From the NCBI GenBank assembly GCA_900315705.1, contig ONAB01000025.1, positions 1 to 41,790 of the forward strand: DNA of 41,790 bases, read 5' to 3'. Made by a program: the position numbers and the translations under genes. This document shows, piece after piece, positions 8,404-16,947 of the stretch. The stretch's first letter is position 1. Every line of letters begins with the position of its first letter. This DNA comes from an uncultured Bacteroidales bacterium. Lineage in GTDB: Bacteria; Bacteroidota; Bacteroidia; Bacteroidales; WCHB1-69. Under the pieces are notes generated by a model. That model was not told the origin of the DNA. It saw nothing but the letters and a program-made list of their open reading frames with translations, and made no database searches.

Positions 8404-8436
8404 TTTGCTGAGGTAAAGAAAAAAAGTGTATTTTTG
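8404..8436 (+). promoter_or_regulatory. Promoter of tRNA-Phe
   Basis: TTTG at 8404-8407 and TATTTTTG at 8429-8436 are separated by 21 bases. This is a complete Bacteroidota -33/-7 pair 18 bases before the tRNA. Confidence 0.8.
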
Positions 8437-8454
8437 CAGCCTCAAAACTGAGAC

Positions 8455-8527
<73 letters not shown>

Positions 8528-8532
8528 CACCG

Positions 8533-8559
8533 AACCCCGAAATCCTTCGGGGTTTTTTT
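8533..8559 (+). terminator. Rho-independent terminator after tRNA-Phe
   Basis: AACCCCGAA (8533-8541) and TTCGGGGTT (8546-8554) form a perfect 9-base-pair stem with a 4-base loop, followed by a T run to 8559. It separates the tRNA from the downstream amidase gene. Confidence 0.9.
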
Positions 8560-8587
8560 GTATTGCATCAACAAAAAACACGGAAAA

Positions 8588-9346
8588 ATGGTCACCATAG
8601 GATTGGTACAATCGGACATCAGGCCCGGGGCTGTGGCGGAAAATCTGGCTCATTATGAAGAAATGCTGCGGCAGCTGACGGGCTCCGTGCAATTGCTGGT
8701 GTTCCCCGAGATGTTCGCCTGCGGCTTCGGACCCGACCTTGGGGCGTATGCGGATGCCGACGGCGGCCAGTCGCTTGCCTTTTTGCAGCGCGTGGCCCGC
8801 CAATACGGTTGCGAAACGGTAGGCACAGTGCCCGTCCGCGAACGGGGTGACCTTTTCAACCGACTTTATTGGGTGACGGCGGAGGGGCCGCGCGCCACCT
8901 ACGACAAGCGCCACCTCTTCTTTGGCGAGGAGCGGATGCAGTGCACACCCGGCACAGAACGTACCATCGTGGAGACATTCGGTTACCGTTTTCTGCCGCT
9001 GATTTGCTTCGACGTGCGCTTCCCCGAATGGAGCCGCAACCATTGTGTGGAGGGAGTTCCCGAGTATGATTGTCTGCTCTACACGGCCAATTTCCCCGCC
9101 CCGCGTGAGGAGGTGTTGCTGAGGTTGGCCGCGGCCCGCGCCATCGAGAACCAGGCCTACGTCGCTGTGGTCAACCGTATTGGCACCGACGGCAACGGTT
9201 TCGCACATCGCGGCGGCACCGCCGTCTTCGACCCCGAAGGCAATATTATGGCTTCCGCCGCGTTTGACAGGGAGCAGATTGTCACCGCCACCCTGCCGCT
9301 GAACACCCTGAAAAGTTTGCGAAAGAGGTTCCCGGTGCTGGGATGA
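8588..9346 (+). CDS. Nitrilase-superfamily amidohydrolase (omega-amidase-like)
   Basis: A 252-residue carbon-nitrogen hydrolase. I choose the ATG at 8588, after the terminator. The longer frame from 8498 would run through the tRNA. The catalytic triad is Glu41 (FPEMFACGF), Lys107 (YDKRHLF) and Cys140 (PLICFDVRFPEW). These motifs fit the Nit2/YafV branch, which hydrolyses omega-amides such as alpha-ketoglutaramate, a transamination product of glutamine, or related deaminated metabolites. The exact substrate cannot be read from the sequence. It acts in the cytoplasm and stands alone between the tRNA terminator and the S41 protease promoter. Confidence 0.9.
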   Translation: MVTIGLVQSDIRPGAVAENLAHYEEMLRQLTGSVQLLVFPEMFACGFGPDLGAYADADGGQSLAFLQRVARQYGCETVGTVPVRERGDLFNRLYWVTAEGPRATYDKRHLFFGEERMQCTPGTERTIVETFGYRFLPLICFDVRFPEWSRNHCVEGVPEYDCLLYTANFPAPREEVLLRLAAARAIENQAYVAVVNRIGTDGNGFAHRGGTAVFDPEGNIMASAAFDREQIVTATLPLNTLKSLRKRFPVLG

Positions 9347-9385
9347 TGGGGTAAGTGTTGTATAGTCATCACCAACATTTTTTTG

Positions 9386-9393
9386 TATCTTTG
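9386..9393 (+). promoter_or_regulatory. -7 box for the S41 protease/dnaG operon
   Basis: TATCTTTG matches TAnnTTTG and lies 26 bases before the ATG at 9420. No convincing -33 box at normal spacing. Confidence 0.65.
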
Positions 9394-9419
9394 CACCCCT
9401 TTAAAAGAATCGAGATATA

Positions 9420-11210
9420 ATGAAAAAAATTGCTTTTATTATTCTGACTATAAGTTTGTTGTCGGTGTCCAACCTTTGGGCGCAGAACAAGAACTACCAG
9501 ACCTGCCGCACCAAGATGGACCAGGTTATCAACTCCATCAACCAGATGTATGTGGACACGGTCGATTTTGACCCGATGGTGGACAAGGCCATCTCGGCGA
9601 TGCTGAAGGAACTTGACCCGCACACCGCTTACATCCAGAAAAAGGATGTGCAGGCGATGACCGAGCCACTGCAGGGCTCGTTTGACGGCATTGGCGTAAC
9701 TTTCCAGCTGATCAAGGACACCATCAACGTCATCGAGGTCATCATCAACGGCCCGTCCGAGAAGGTGGGGCTGCTGGCCGGCGACAAGATCGTGAAGGTG
9801 GACGACACGCTGGCGGTGGGCGACAAAATCACCAACGACTGGGTGCGCAAACATCTGCGCGGGGCCAAGGGCTCCAAGGTGAAAGTCTCCGTGAAGCGCG
9901 GACGCAACCCCGAGCTCCTCGACTTCACCATCACCCGCGGCGCCATCCCGATGTACAGCATCAACGTCTCCTTTATGGTGGATGAAACCACCGGCTACGT
10001 CAAGCTGGAACGATTTGCCGCCACCTCCACCAAGGAGTTGACCGACGCCCTCAGAAGACTGAAGGCCAGAGGGATGCAAGACCTGATTCTTGACCTGCGC
10101 GGCAATGGCGGCGGCTACCTCAACGTGGCATTCGAGATTTGCGACCAGTTTATCAGCGGCAAAAAGATGATTGTCTATACCGACAATTTCCGCAATACGG
10201 GCGAGAAGTTCTATTCGGGCAAGGACGGCCTCTTCGAAGAGGGCAAGCTGATCGTGCTCGTGGACGAGAACTCCGCCTCCGCCTCCGAGATTACCTCCGG
10301 CTGTATCCAAGACTGGGACCGCGGTCTGGTCATCGGCCGCCGTACGTTTGGCAAGGGACTGGTGCAGAAGCCGTTGCGTCTGGTTGACCAGTCGGAAGTG
10401 CGCCTTACCATCTCCCACTACTACACGCCCACGGGCCGCTGTATCCAGAAACCGTACGACGATGGCCTTGACGCCTACTACAAGGACCTGCAGACCCGTG
10501 CCAACAATGGCGAGCTCTACACTGCCGACAAAATCAAGTTCCCCGACTCCCTCAAGTACAGAACCCCGCACGGCCGCGTGGTGTATGGCGGCGGCGGCAT
10601 TATGCCCGACATCTTCATTCCGCTCGATACTACCAAGTACTCTACCCTCTACAACGAAATCGTCCGCAAGGGCGTCTTCGGCAATTTTGTGATGGACTAC
10701 CTGGACGGGGAGCGCGACAACCTCAAGAAACAGTATCCGACCTTCGAGGATTTTGAGAAAAACTACAAGATTACCGATGACTTTTACAAAGAATTCAAGG
10801 CCTTTGCCAAGAAAGAGGGGGTGAGCGACAGCGCCGCCTTCAAGTTCTCCAACTACGCCGACGCGTTCCTCAAGGCCAACAAGGACAAGCTGGACTCCCT
10901 GTTCACCTCGGCAAATCAGATCAACACCTACACGCTGGACACGATGTTTACCCATTATGTCACTAAAAACTACGCTGAAGCGATGCGCCTGCGCAACGAG
11001 GCTCACGCCGACGAGTTCATCAAGGATTATCTGCGCTTTGAAATTGCCCGCGGTGTGTACGGCTATGGCGAGGCCTACCGCATTTTCCTCGAAACCGACG
11101 ACACCTTCCAACAGGCGGTCGAGATTATGCATAACAAGAAGATCTTCAAGAAGTTCAAGGTCTATTCCGGCAAAGGCGGCGCCTCCAATAAAGATTATGA
11201 CGAAGAGTAA
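9420..11210 (+). CDS. C-terminal processing peptidase (S41 family)
   Basis: A 596-residue periplasmic protease with a signal peptide (residues 1-21), an N-terminal helical part, a PDZ domain (about 82-165, starting QGSFDGIGVTF) and an S41 catalytic core. The Ser/Lys dyad is Ser287 in SASASE (285-290) and Lys312 in RRTFGKGLVQ. The 25-residue spacing equals that between Ser430 and Lys455 of E. coli Tsp. The C-terminal 200 residues are charged and helical. Enzymes of this family trim or degrade envelope proteins by their C-termini. Its stop overlaps the dnaG start by one base (TAATG at 11208-11212), so translation of the two is probably coupled. Confidence 0.95.
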   Translation: MKKIAFIILTISLLSVSNLWAQNKNYQTCRTKMDQVINSINQMYVDTVDFDPMVDKAISAMLKELDPHTAYIQKKDVQAMTEPLQGSFDGIGVTFQLIKDTINVIEVIINGPSEKVGLLAGDKIVKVDDTLAVGDKITNDWVRKHLRGAKGSKVKVSVKRGRNPELLDFTITRGAIPMYSINVSFMVDETTGYVKLERFAATSTKELTDALRRLKARGMQDLILDLRGNGGGYLNVAFEICDQFISGKKMIVYTDNFRNTGEKFYSGKDGLFEEGKLIVLVDENSASASEITSGCIQDWDRGLVIGRRTFGKGLVQKPLRLVDQSEVRLTISHYYTPTGRCIQKPYDDGLDAYYKDLQTRANNGELYTADKIKFPDSLKYRTPHGRVVYGGGGIMPDIFIPLDTTKYSTLYNEIVRKGVFGNFVMDYLDGERDNLKKQYPTFEDFEKNYKITDDFYKEFKAFAKKEGVSDSAAFKFSNYADAFLKANKDKLDSLFTSANQINTYTLDTMFTHYVTKNYAEAMRLRNEAHADEFIKDYLRFEIARGVYGYGEAYRIFLETDDTFQQAVEIMHNKKIFKKFKVYSGKGGASNKDYDEE

Positions 11211-13201
11211 TGATCTCTAAGAGGACCATAGAGGAAATCCAGTTTGCCACCAAGATTGAGGATGTGGTGGGCGACTTCGTCACCCTGAAACGGCAGGGGT
11301 CGAGTTTTGTGGGCGTGTGTCCGTTCCACAACGACAAAAACCCCTCGCTGCACGTCACCCCGCGCCTCGGCATCTACAAGTGCTTCGTGTGCGACGCCAA
11401 GGGCAACGCCATCCATTTCCTGATGGAGCACGCCAAGATGACCTATCCTGAAGCGCTGGAGTACCTGGCCAAGAAGTACAACATCACCATTGAGTACGAT
11501 CGGCCCGAGACCCCGCAGGAGAAAGAACTGCGCAGCGAGCGCGAAAGCCTCTTCATCGTCAACGAGTTTGCCGAGAAGTACTTTATGGAACAGTTGCGCA
11601 ACAGTGACGAGGGCAAGATGCTCGGACTCACCTATTTCAAGGAGCGCGGCTTCAAGGAGGCCACGCTTGACAAGTTCCACCTCGGCTACTGTCCCGGCGG
11701 TTGGGACTCGTTTACCCAAACGGCCCTCAAACAGGGTTATAAGGAGGAGTTTTTGTTGAAATTGGGTCTCTCCAAGAAGAGCGACAAGGGCAAACTGTAT
11801 GACTTCTACCGCGGGCGTGTCATCTTCCCCATCCACAATACGGTGGGCAAGGTCATCGGCTTCGGTGGCCGTATCCTCAAAAAGGACGAGAAAATCGCCA
11901 AGTATTTCAACTCCCCGGAGAACGAAATCTACCACAAGAGCGACACCCTTTACGATCTCTATCTGGCAAAGAAGGCCATCCGTCAGATGGACAATGTCTT
12001 CCTGGTGGAGGGCTACACCGACGTGATCTCGATGTTCGAGTCGGGCGTGGAGAACGTGGTGGCCTCTTCGGGCACCTCCCTCACCGACGGCCAGGTGAAG
12101 TTGCTCTACTCGCTGACCAAGAACATCACGGTGCTTTACGACGGCGACGCCGCCGGCATCAAGGCCTCCCTGCGTGGCATCGATATGCTGCTCGAAAAGG
12201 GGATGAACGTGCGCGTGTGCCTGCTGCCCGACGGCGAGGACCCCGACTCGTTTGCCAAGAAACACCGCGACAGCGAACTCCAGGAGTACCTGACGCAAAA
12301 CACCACCGACTTCATCCTCTTCAAGGTGCAGATTTTGCTCGAAGAGGCCGGCAAAGATCCCCTCAAACGTGCCGAGGTGGTGAACAATATCCTCCAAAGC
12401 ATCGCGAAGATACAGGACAACATTGTCCAATCTTTTTACATTAAAGAGTGTGCCCGCCTGTTTGAGATTCCGGAGGCATCGTTGGGCAGCAAACTCCGCT
12501 CCATCCTGTGGAAGAACAAGTCCGAGCGCAAGAAGGGTGAGCAAGCCCCCGCTGAGGAGGTCACCCCGTTGCAGGAGGTGCAGATTCGCGAACAGCAGCA
12601 GACAGAGCAAATTAAGCCCCAAGTCGATCTTCTCTATGAAGCTGAAAAGAATCTCCTGATTCTTCTGCTCAAATACGGTTTTTACGAGATTGTGGTCAAG
12701 GACCCGAACGCCGAGGATGGTGTGGCCCCCAAACGCGTGGACCAATACATCTATGACGAGCTGTACAATGACGGTCTCGTCCTGCAGAATCCGCTGTTGC
12801 GCAAGATTTATGACCATTATGCGGAAAAGGCCGAGATTCTGAAGGATTTTGGAGACCTTCAGCGCTCGTTTGTCTATAGCGAGGACAAGGAAGAGAGCCA
12901 GTTTGTGCTCGACAATCTGGAGTGGGATGACTATGAGTACAGTGATTTGTGGGAAAAGAAGTACGATATGTACACCCGGTACGCCAGCAACAACATCCAA
13001 AGTTTACAGCAGGAGGTGGAAAGCACCCTGCTTTCGCTGAAACTGCGGATTGTGGAGAACCAAATTGAATTTTTGAACAAGGAGTTGAAGAGAGAGGAGT
13101 ATGAGGAGGAGGATATCAACAATATCATACAGAATATCAGTCTTTTGAATCAATGTAGGAAAAATATTTCCGAAAGGTTAAACAGAGTTGTAAGCAGATA
13201 A
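11210..13201 (+). CDS. dnaG: DNA primase DnaG
   Basis: A 663-residue primase that makes RNA primers for replication forks. The N-terminal CHC2 zinc-binding domain has Cys37, His40, Cys58 and Cys61 (CPFHNDK and CFVCDAKGN). The catalytic core follows, with the Toprim acidic residues Glu267 (VEGYTD), Asp311 and Asp313 (YDGDAAG) and a later PDGEDPDSF. The last 200 residues should contact the DnaB helicase and are rich in Glu and Lys. Length is normal. The gene starts inside the stop of the S41 protease gene and is followed after 1 base by the YitT gene, which puts a replication gene inside an envelope-related operon. Confidence 0.97.
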   Translation: MISKRTIEEIQFATKIEDVVGDFVTLKRQGSSFVGVCPFHNDKNPSLHVTPRLGIYKCFVCDAKGNAIHFLMEHAKMTYPEALEYLAKKYNITIEYDRPETPQEKELRSERESLFIVNEFAEKYFMEQLRNSDEGKMLGLTYFKERGFKEATLDKFHLGYCPGGWDSFTQTALKQGYKEEFLLKLGLSKKSDKGKLYDFYRGRVIFPIHNTVGKVIGFGGRILKKDEKIAKYFNSPENEIYHKSDTLYDLYLAKKAIRQMDNVFLVEGYTDVISMFESGVENVVASSGTSLTDGQVKLLYSLTKNITVLYDGDAAGIKASLRGIDMLLEKGMNVRVCLLPDGEDPDSFAKKHRDSELQEYLTQNTTDFILFKVQILLEEAGKDPLKRAEVVNNILQSIAKIQDNIVQSFYIKECARLFEIPEASLGSKLRSILWKNKSERKKGEQAPAEEVTPLQEVQIREQQQTEQIKPQVDLLYEAEKNLLILLLKYGFYEIVVKDPNAEDGVAPKRVDQYIYDELYNDGLVLQNPLLRKIYDHYAEKAEILKDFGDLQRSFVYSEDKEESQFVLDNLEWDDYEYSDLWEKKYDMYTRYASNNIQSLQQEVESTLLSLKLRIVENQIEFLNKELKREEYEEEDINNIIQNISLLNQCRKNISERLNRVVSR

Positions 13202-13202
13202 T

Positions 13203-14138
13203 ATGAGTTCGTCAAAGAAAATAGATTTAAAGAATGTAGATTGGAAAGAGTTTCTCAAGACCTATTCGCTGATAGTCTTGGGAACATTCATTATGTCTAT
13301 CGGATATGTGATTTTCGTGTCGCCGTTGAAGCTGGCGCCGGGTGGCGTGTATGGCATTGCCATCATTTTGCACCACCTGTTCAACTTCCCCATCGGTTTG
13401 TCGGGTATCTGCCTGGACATACCCCTGTTGATTATCGGCACGCTCTGGCTGGGTCCCAAGTTCGGGGCCAAGACCATCGTGGGGGTGATCACCCTGCCGG
13501 CGTTCATCTCCCTGTGGGAGAAGATCTACGGCTATGCGCCGCTCATTGCCCTGCCGGGAGACCCGATGACGCCCGACCCCGCGGCCAACTTCATCGTGGC
13601 GCTCTTCGGCGGTGTCATCATCGGCGTCGGACTGGGCCTGATCTTCAAGACCCGCGCCACCTCCGGCGGCAGTGACATCATCGCGATGATTATCGGCAAG
13701 TACCTCAAGCACATCCCGCTGGGCACGCTCCTCATCATCGTGGACTCCACCATTGTGCTCGCCGCCCTCGCCGCGTTCAAGGACTGGACCATCCCTCTCT
13801 ACTCCTGGCTCATCATCTATGTCACTGGCATTGTGATGGACAAGGTGATTGCGGGTTTCCACTCCAACAAGGTGGTGCTCATTGTCTCCGACCATTACGA
13901 AGAGATACGCCAGCACATTTTCGACGAGCTCGACCGCGGCGGCACCTACATCCACGGGGAGGGAATGTACAACAACGATGAGAAGAAGATCATCTTCACC
14001 TCCATCTCGCGCAAGCAGCTGCCCATACTGGTGCATTTTGTACACGCGATAGACCCGAAGGCCTTTGTTTCCATCCTCGACGCCTCCGAGACGTTGGGCG
14101 ACGGTTTCACCTCCTTGAGAGAAAAGGCCCTCAACTAA
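13203..14138 (+). CDS. YitT family membrane protein
   Basis: A 311-residue protein with about five to six hydrophobic helices (first at about 20-42, then about 55-75, 85-105, 130-150, 170-190 and 195-215), matching the DUF161/YitT repeat (APGGVYGIAIILHHL and TSGGSDIIAMII). A soluble C-terminal DUF2179 domain follows from about residue 222 to 285 (RGGTYIHGEGMYNNDEKKII). The family is widespread in the inner membrane, and no transported substrate is established. The ATG is 1 base after the dnaG stop, so it is co-transcribed with dnaG. Confidence 0.9.
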   Translation: MSSSKKIDLKNVDWKEFLKTYSLIVLGTFIMSIGYVIFVSPLKLAPGGVYGIAIILHHLFNFPIGLSGICLDIPLLIIGTLWLGPKFGAKTIVGVITLPAFISLWEKIYGYAPLIALPGDPMTPDPAANFIVALFGGVIIGVGLGLIFKTRATSGGSDIIAMIIGKYLKHIPLGTLLIIVDSTIVLAALAAFKDWTIPLYSWLIIYVTGIVMDKVIAGFHSNKVVLIVSDHYEEIRQHIFDELDRGGTYIHGEGMYNNDEKKIIFTSISRKQLPILVHFVHAIDPKAFVSILDASETLGDGFTSLREKALN

Positions 14139-14183
14139 TTCCTTGATACGAACGATAACGAGTCAACCATTTCTGAAAAAGTT

Positions 14184-14486
14184 ATGATCAAACAACAGGT
14201 AATTGACGTATTGAACGATATTTACGACCCTGAAATCCCGGTCAATATCTGGGAGCTGGGTTTCATATACCAGTTGGAGGTAAAACCCAACAATGACGTG
14301 TACATCCTGATGACGCTCACGGCGCCCAACTGTCCGGTGGCCGAATCGCTGCCGTTGGAGGTGCGTACCCGCGTGGCCGCCATTCCCAGTGTGGGCAACG
14401 TGGAGGTGGATGTTACCTTTGACCCACCCTGGGATATGGACAAAATGACCGACGCGGCCAAGATGGAGCTGGGTCTCTTATATTAA
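14184..14486 (+). CDS. SufT-like (MIP18/DUF59) iron-sulfur assembly protein
   Basis: A 100-residue single-domain MIP18-family protein. The family's conserved stretch is clear: DPEIPVNIWELGFIY (15-29) and TAPNCPVAESLP with Cys50, and the C-terminal FDPPWDMDKM. Homologues such as SufT help mature iron-sulfur proteins, and PaaD is a related pathway-specific form. With no phenylacetate genes nearby, the SufT-type role is more likely. It follows the YitT gene by 45 bases. Its stop codon TAA (14484-14486) overlaps the stop of the convergent creD gene within the palindrome TTAA. Confidence 0.9.
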   Translation: MIKQQVIDVLNDIYDPEIPVNIWELGFIYQLEVKPNNDVYILMTLTAPNCPVAESLPLEVRTRVAAIPSVGNVEVDVTFDPPWDMDKMTDAAKMELGLLY

Positions 14487-15775
14487 TCTTTGCTTTTCCG
14501 CAGCTTCACGGTGGCGTACATCGTGACCGCGAGTATGACGAAGAGTCCCAGACTGCCGGCCAAAAGCGCGTAGCTTTCCAGTTGCAGCAATACGAAAATG
14601 AAGATATAGAGCAAGGTCAGCAGCCCGCCGACCACCAAGGCCGTTTTCTTGTCTTTCAAGATGGCGGCCATAAATGTCGTGATGAGTCCGATGGTCATCA
14701 GGGCGGCGATGAGGTATGAGATGAAGAACGAAAGGTGCTCCGAGAAGGAGAGCAACAGTGTGTAGAACAGCAGCAAGGCAATGCCGATGAGGATGTACTG
14801 CACGATGTGGATGTTGACTTTGCGGCGGATTTCCACAAAGAAAACCACGGCGAAGGTGAGCACGATAATGAGGATGGCGTATTTCACCGTGCGGGTGGTC
14901 TGCTGGTACTGATCCACCGGGATGCAGAGTTTGACGCCCAGTTCGGAGCCCGACATCAGTGACCCCCAGTAGGAGGTACCCGTCGCAATCTGACCGTATT
15001 CGCGGTTGAGGGCCATCACCTTCCAGTCGGCTTTGAACCCATTGTCGCTGACTTCGCGATGAGAGGGCAGGAAGTTCCCTTGGAAACTCGGGTCGCCCCA
15101 GTCGGAGGTGAGGGTGATGGAGTTGGAGTTGCCCACCGGTGCCAGATAGAGCGCGTCGATGCCTTTGATGGGGAGGGTGATTTCAAAGGACACCGTGTCG
15201 CCGTTCAGCAGGTTGTCGAGGTCGAAAGCGCACACCAGTCCGCTGTTGGAGGGTGCATCGGATAATGAGGAGGCGGGCTCCACCTCACTTACCACGCCGT
15301 TCAGCGCAACCGTCACGTTTTCCGAAAGCCCCCGCAAGTCACCCAATCCGATGAACAGGAAACTCTTCTGCTTTGCCTTTTGCGACAGTTCTCTGGTGCG
15401 CAAGTCTTTGGGACACTTGAAGGTGCCTGAAATCTTGATGGGCGCGTTATAGACGCTGAAGTCAAAGATGCCGCGTTTGAGGGTTTGCGACTGGATGTTG
15501 CCGGTCGCCTCCAGCGTTTCGGGGAAGAGATAAAGCGTCTCTACCTCTTTGTTGCCGGGAATGACCACGGCCGGGCCACCGATGTGCTGGTCCATACCCC
15601 AGCTTTTGGCCAGTTCGGTTTTGGCCTCGTTGCGGGTGCTCTGCCGTTCTGAGACAAGGTTCATAATGAGAAACTGCGGGATGAGCAGCAGCACGCTGAT
15701 GCAGACGATGATCAAAAGTTTCAAGCTGAGACGCTTGTTTTCACTCATTGCGGGTTTTGTGTCGATTATTTCCAT
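14483..15775 (-). CDS. creD: Inner membrane protein CreD
   Basis: A 430-residue CreD-family protein. It has one N-terminal transmembrane helix (about residues 19-40), a large periplasmic beta-rich region with the family pattern WGDPSFQGNFLPS and a cluster of about five helices at the C-terminus (from about 305 to 425). CreD belongs to the CreBC regulon in Enterobacteria and protects against some envelope stresses. In Bacteroidota it is usually found without CreBC and next to a small winged-helix protein, as here. It lies 91 bases after the regulator gene and probably ends that operon. No loss of key regions is apparent. Confidence 0.92.
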   Translation of the reverse strand: MEIIDTKPAMSENKRLSLKLLIIVCISVLLLIPQFLIMNLVSERQSTRNEAKTELAKSWGMDQHIGGPAVVIPGNKEVETLYLFPETLEATGNIQSQTLKRGIFDFSVYNAPIKISGTFKCPKDLRTRELSQKAKQKSFLFIGLGDLRGLSENVTVALNGVVSEVEPASSLSDAPSNSGLVCAFDLDNLLNGDTVSFEITLPIKGIDALYLAPVGNSNSITLTSDWGDPSFQGNFLPSHREVSDNGFKADWKVMALNREYGQIATGTSYWGSLMSGSELGVKLCIPVDQYQQTTRTVKYAILIIVLTFAVVFFVEIRRKVNIHIVQYILIGIALLLFYTLLLSFSEHLSFFISYLIAALMTIGLITTFMAAILKDKKTALVVGGLLTLLYIFIFVLLQLESYALLAGSLGLFVILAVTMYATVKLRKSKD

Positions 15776-15866
15776 AATAATGTGGTTTTAAAAGGTTTGT
15801 GATAAAGTTTTTTGTATATAAATAAAGTACTTTGTTTTATAAAGCATATAGGGCAAAAAAAATAGG

Positions 15867-16163
15867 TCAGCAATTGTTTTTGAGGAAGGATTCGAGGGCG
15901 GCGATATGGGCGGCGAAGGCGTCGCGGCCGGTTTCGGTGACGGCGAAGGTGGTATTGGGCTTGCGTCCGATGAATCTTTTTTCAGAGCGGATATAGCCCA
16001 GTTCCTCCAGGTTGCGGGTATGGCCAGCGAGGTTGCCGTCGGTCAGGCCGAGCAGCGACTTCAGGGTGGTGAAGTCGGCCGACTCGTTGGCCATCAGGAT
16101 GGACATAATGCCGAGGCGCGCCTTGCTTTCGAAGGCTTTGTTGAATCCGTTGAGTTGGTCCAT
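15867..16163 (-). CDS. Small winged-helix transcriptional regulator
   Basis: A 98-residue protein made almost entirely of a winged helix (residues about 12-90). The recognition region TTLKSLLGLTDGNLAGHTRNLEELG and wing (EKRFIGRKPNTTFAVTETG) fit the HTH_34 family. No ligand-binding domain is visible, so it probably dimerises and acts as a local switch. Its ATG overlaps the stop of the upstream membrane protein gene by one base (TAATG), and creD follows. The arrangement suggests control of its own operon, which I infer from position only. Confidence 0.88.
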   Translation of the reverse strand: MDQLNGFNKAFESKARLGIMSILMANESADFTTLKSLLGLTDGNLAGHTRNLEELGYIRSEKRFIGRKPNTTFAVTETGRDAFAAHIAALESFLKNNC

Positions 16164-16804
16164 TACTTTATTCTGTCGTATTTGAGGGAGTAGAGGATGC
16201 CGAAGAGGATATGGAGTACGCCGAAACCGAGGAACCAGAAGAGGAGGGCGTGGTGGATGGAGAAGCAGTCGATGATGCCGAGGAGGATTTCGCCGTAGCC
16301 GAGGAAGCGGAGGGCGGGGTAGGTGTAGTGCTGGCAGTTGACGAGGGCGAGGCCGTAGAAGAGCAGCATCACGGAGGAGGTGAGGCCGTAGTGGCCTTGG
16401 GTGAGGAGGGCGATGCAGAAGAGGGCGCCCACGCCGAGGGGGAGCAGGAAGTTGAAGGCCATCTGGAACATACGTTTGTCGGCCTCGAACCGGAGTTGAT
16501 GGCGTTTGGCCTTGGCGTAGGCCATTGCGGTCACGGTGAGGGCGGAGAGCAGGAACAGGCCTGCGGCCAAAATGACGGCCCAGCGGATGCGGGCGGGGGT
16601 GTTCAGATGGAGGATATGGTCGTTTTTGGGGAGAAAAGGCAGCCAGTTGGCGCCACCCAGCAGATAGCAGGCTGCCAAGGAGGCGATGCAGGCATAGACC
16701 CCGACAATGATGATGGATATACCGCTAATAGCCTGGAAACGAGACGATTTCTCCATCATCTGCTTAATCTCCCGAAGGTTTTCCAATACGTCGTTTTTAT
16801 TCAT
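16163..16804 (-). CDS. Multi-pass membrane protein of the creD module
   Basis: A 213-residue protein. I prefer the ATG at 16804 (MNKNDVLENLREIKQMMEKS), because the amphipathic N-terminal helix typical of these proteins starts there. An in-frame ATG 48 bases upstream is possible. Five hydrophobic segments are visible (about residues 27-48, 75-97, 115-135, 140-155 and 175-205). I recognise no enzymatic motif. Similar membrane proteins often sit in front of a winged-helix gene of this type in Bacteroidota, and it may pass a signal to it. The one-base overlap with the regulator supports an operon of membrane protein, regulator and creD. Confidence 0.8.
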   Translation of the reverse strand: MNKNDVLENLREIKQMMEKSSRFQAISGISIIIVGVYACIASLAACYLLGGANWLPFLPKNDHILHLNTPARIRWAVILAAGLFLLSALTVTAMAYAKAKRHQLRFEADKRMFQMAFNFLLPLGVGALFCIALLTQGHYGLTSSVMLLFYGLALVNCQHYTYPALRFLGYGEILLGIIDCFSIHHALLFWFLGFGVLHILFGILYSLKYDRIK

Positions 16805-16859
16805 ATCGATTAAAAAGTACTTTACGCCGCAAAGTAACAAAAAATATTTCAATTATGCA

Positions 16860-16904
16860 AGAGAAAAAACAAAAAATGAAAGGGATTGTATTCCAACCCC
16901 TTTC
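16860..16904 (-). terminator. Terminator located upstream of the creD module
   Basis: On the minus strand GAAAGGG (16904-16898) pairs with CCCTTTC (16884-16878) around a 13-base loop and is followed by a T-rich run to 16860. It lies 43 bases past the stop of the M13 peptidase gene, so it would end that transcript before the creD module. Confidence 0.7.
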
Positions 16905-16947
16905 ATAACTTAATATTTAATGATTTAATATCTTAATAATAAAGGCC

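Noticed and set aside
9340-9385. Terminator after the amidase gene
   Set aside because: The possible stems (TGTTG/CAACA) are short with a 12-base loop and do not stand out.
9369-13000. Two open frames of about 590 and 600 codons on the minus strand opposite the S41 protease and dnaG
   Set aside because: Typical antisense shadows of GC-rich genes. The plus strand has catalytic residues of both known families.
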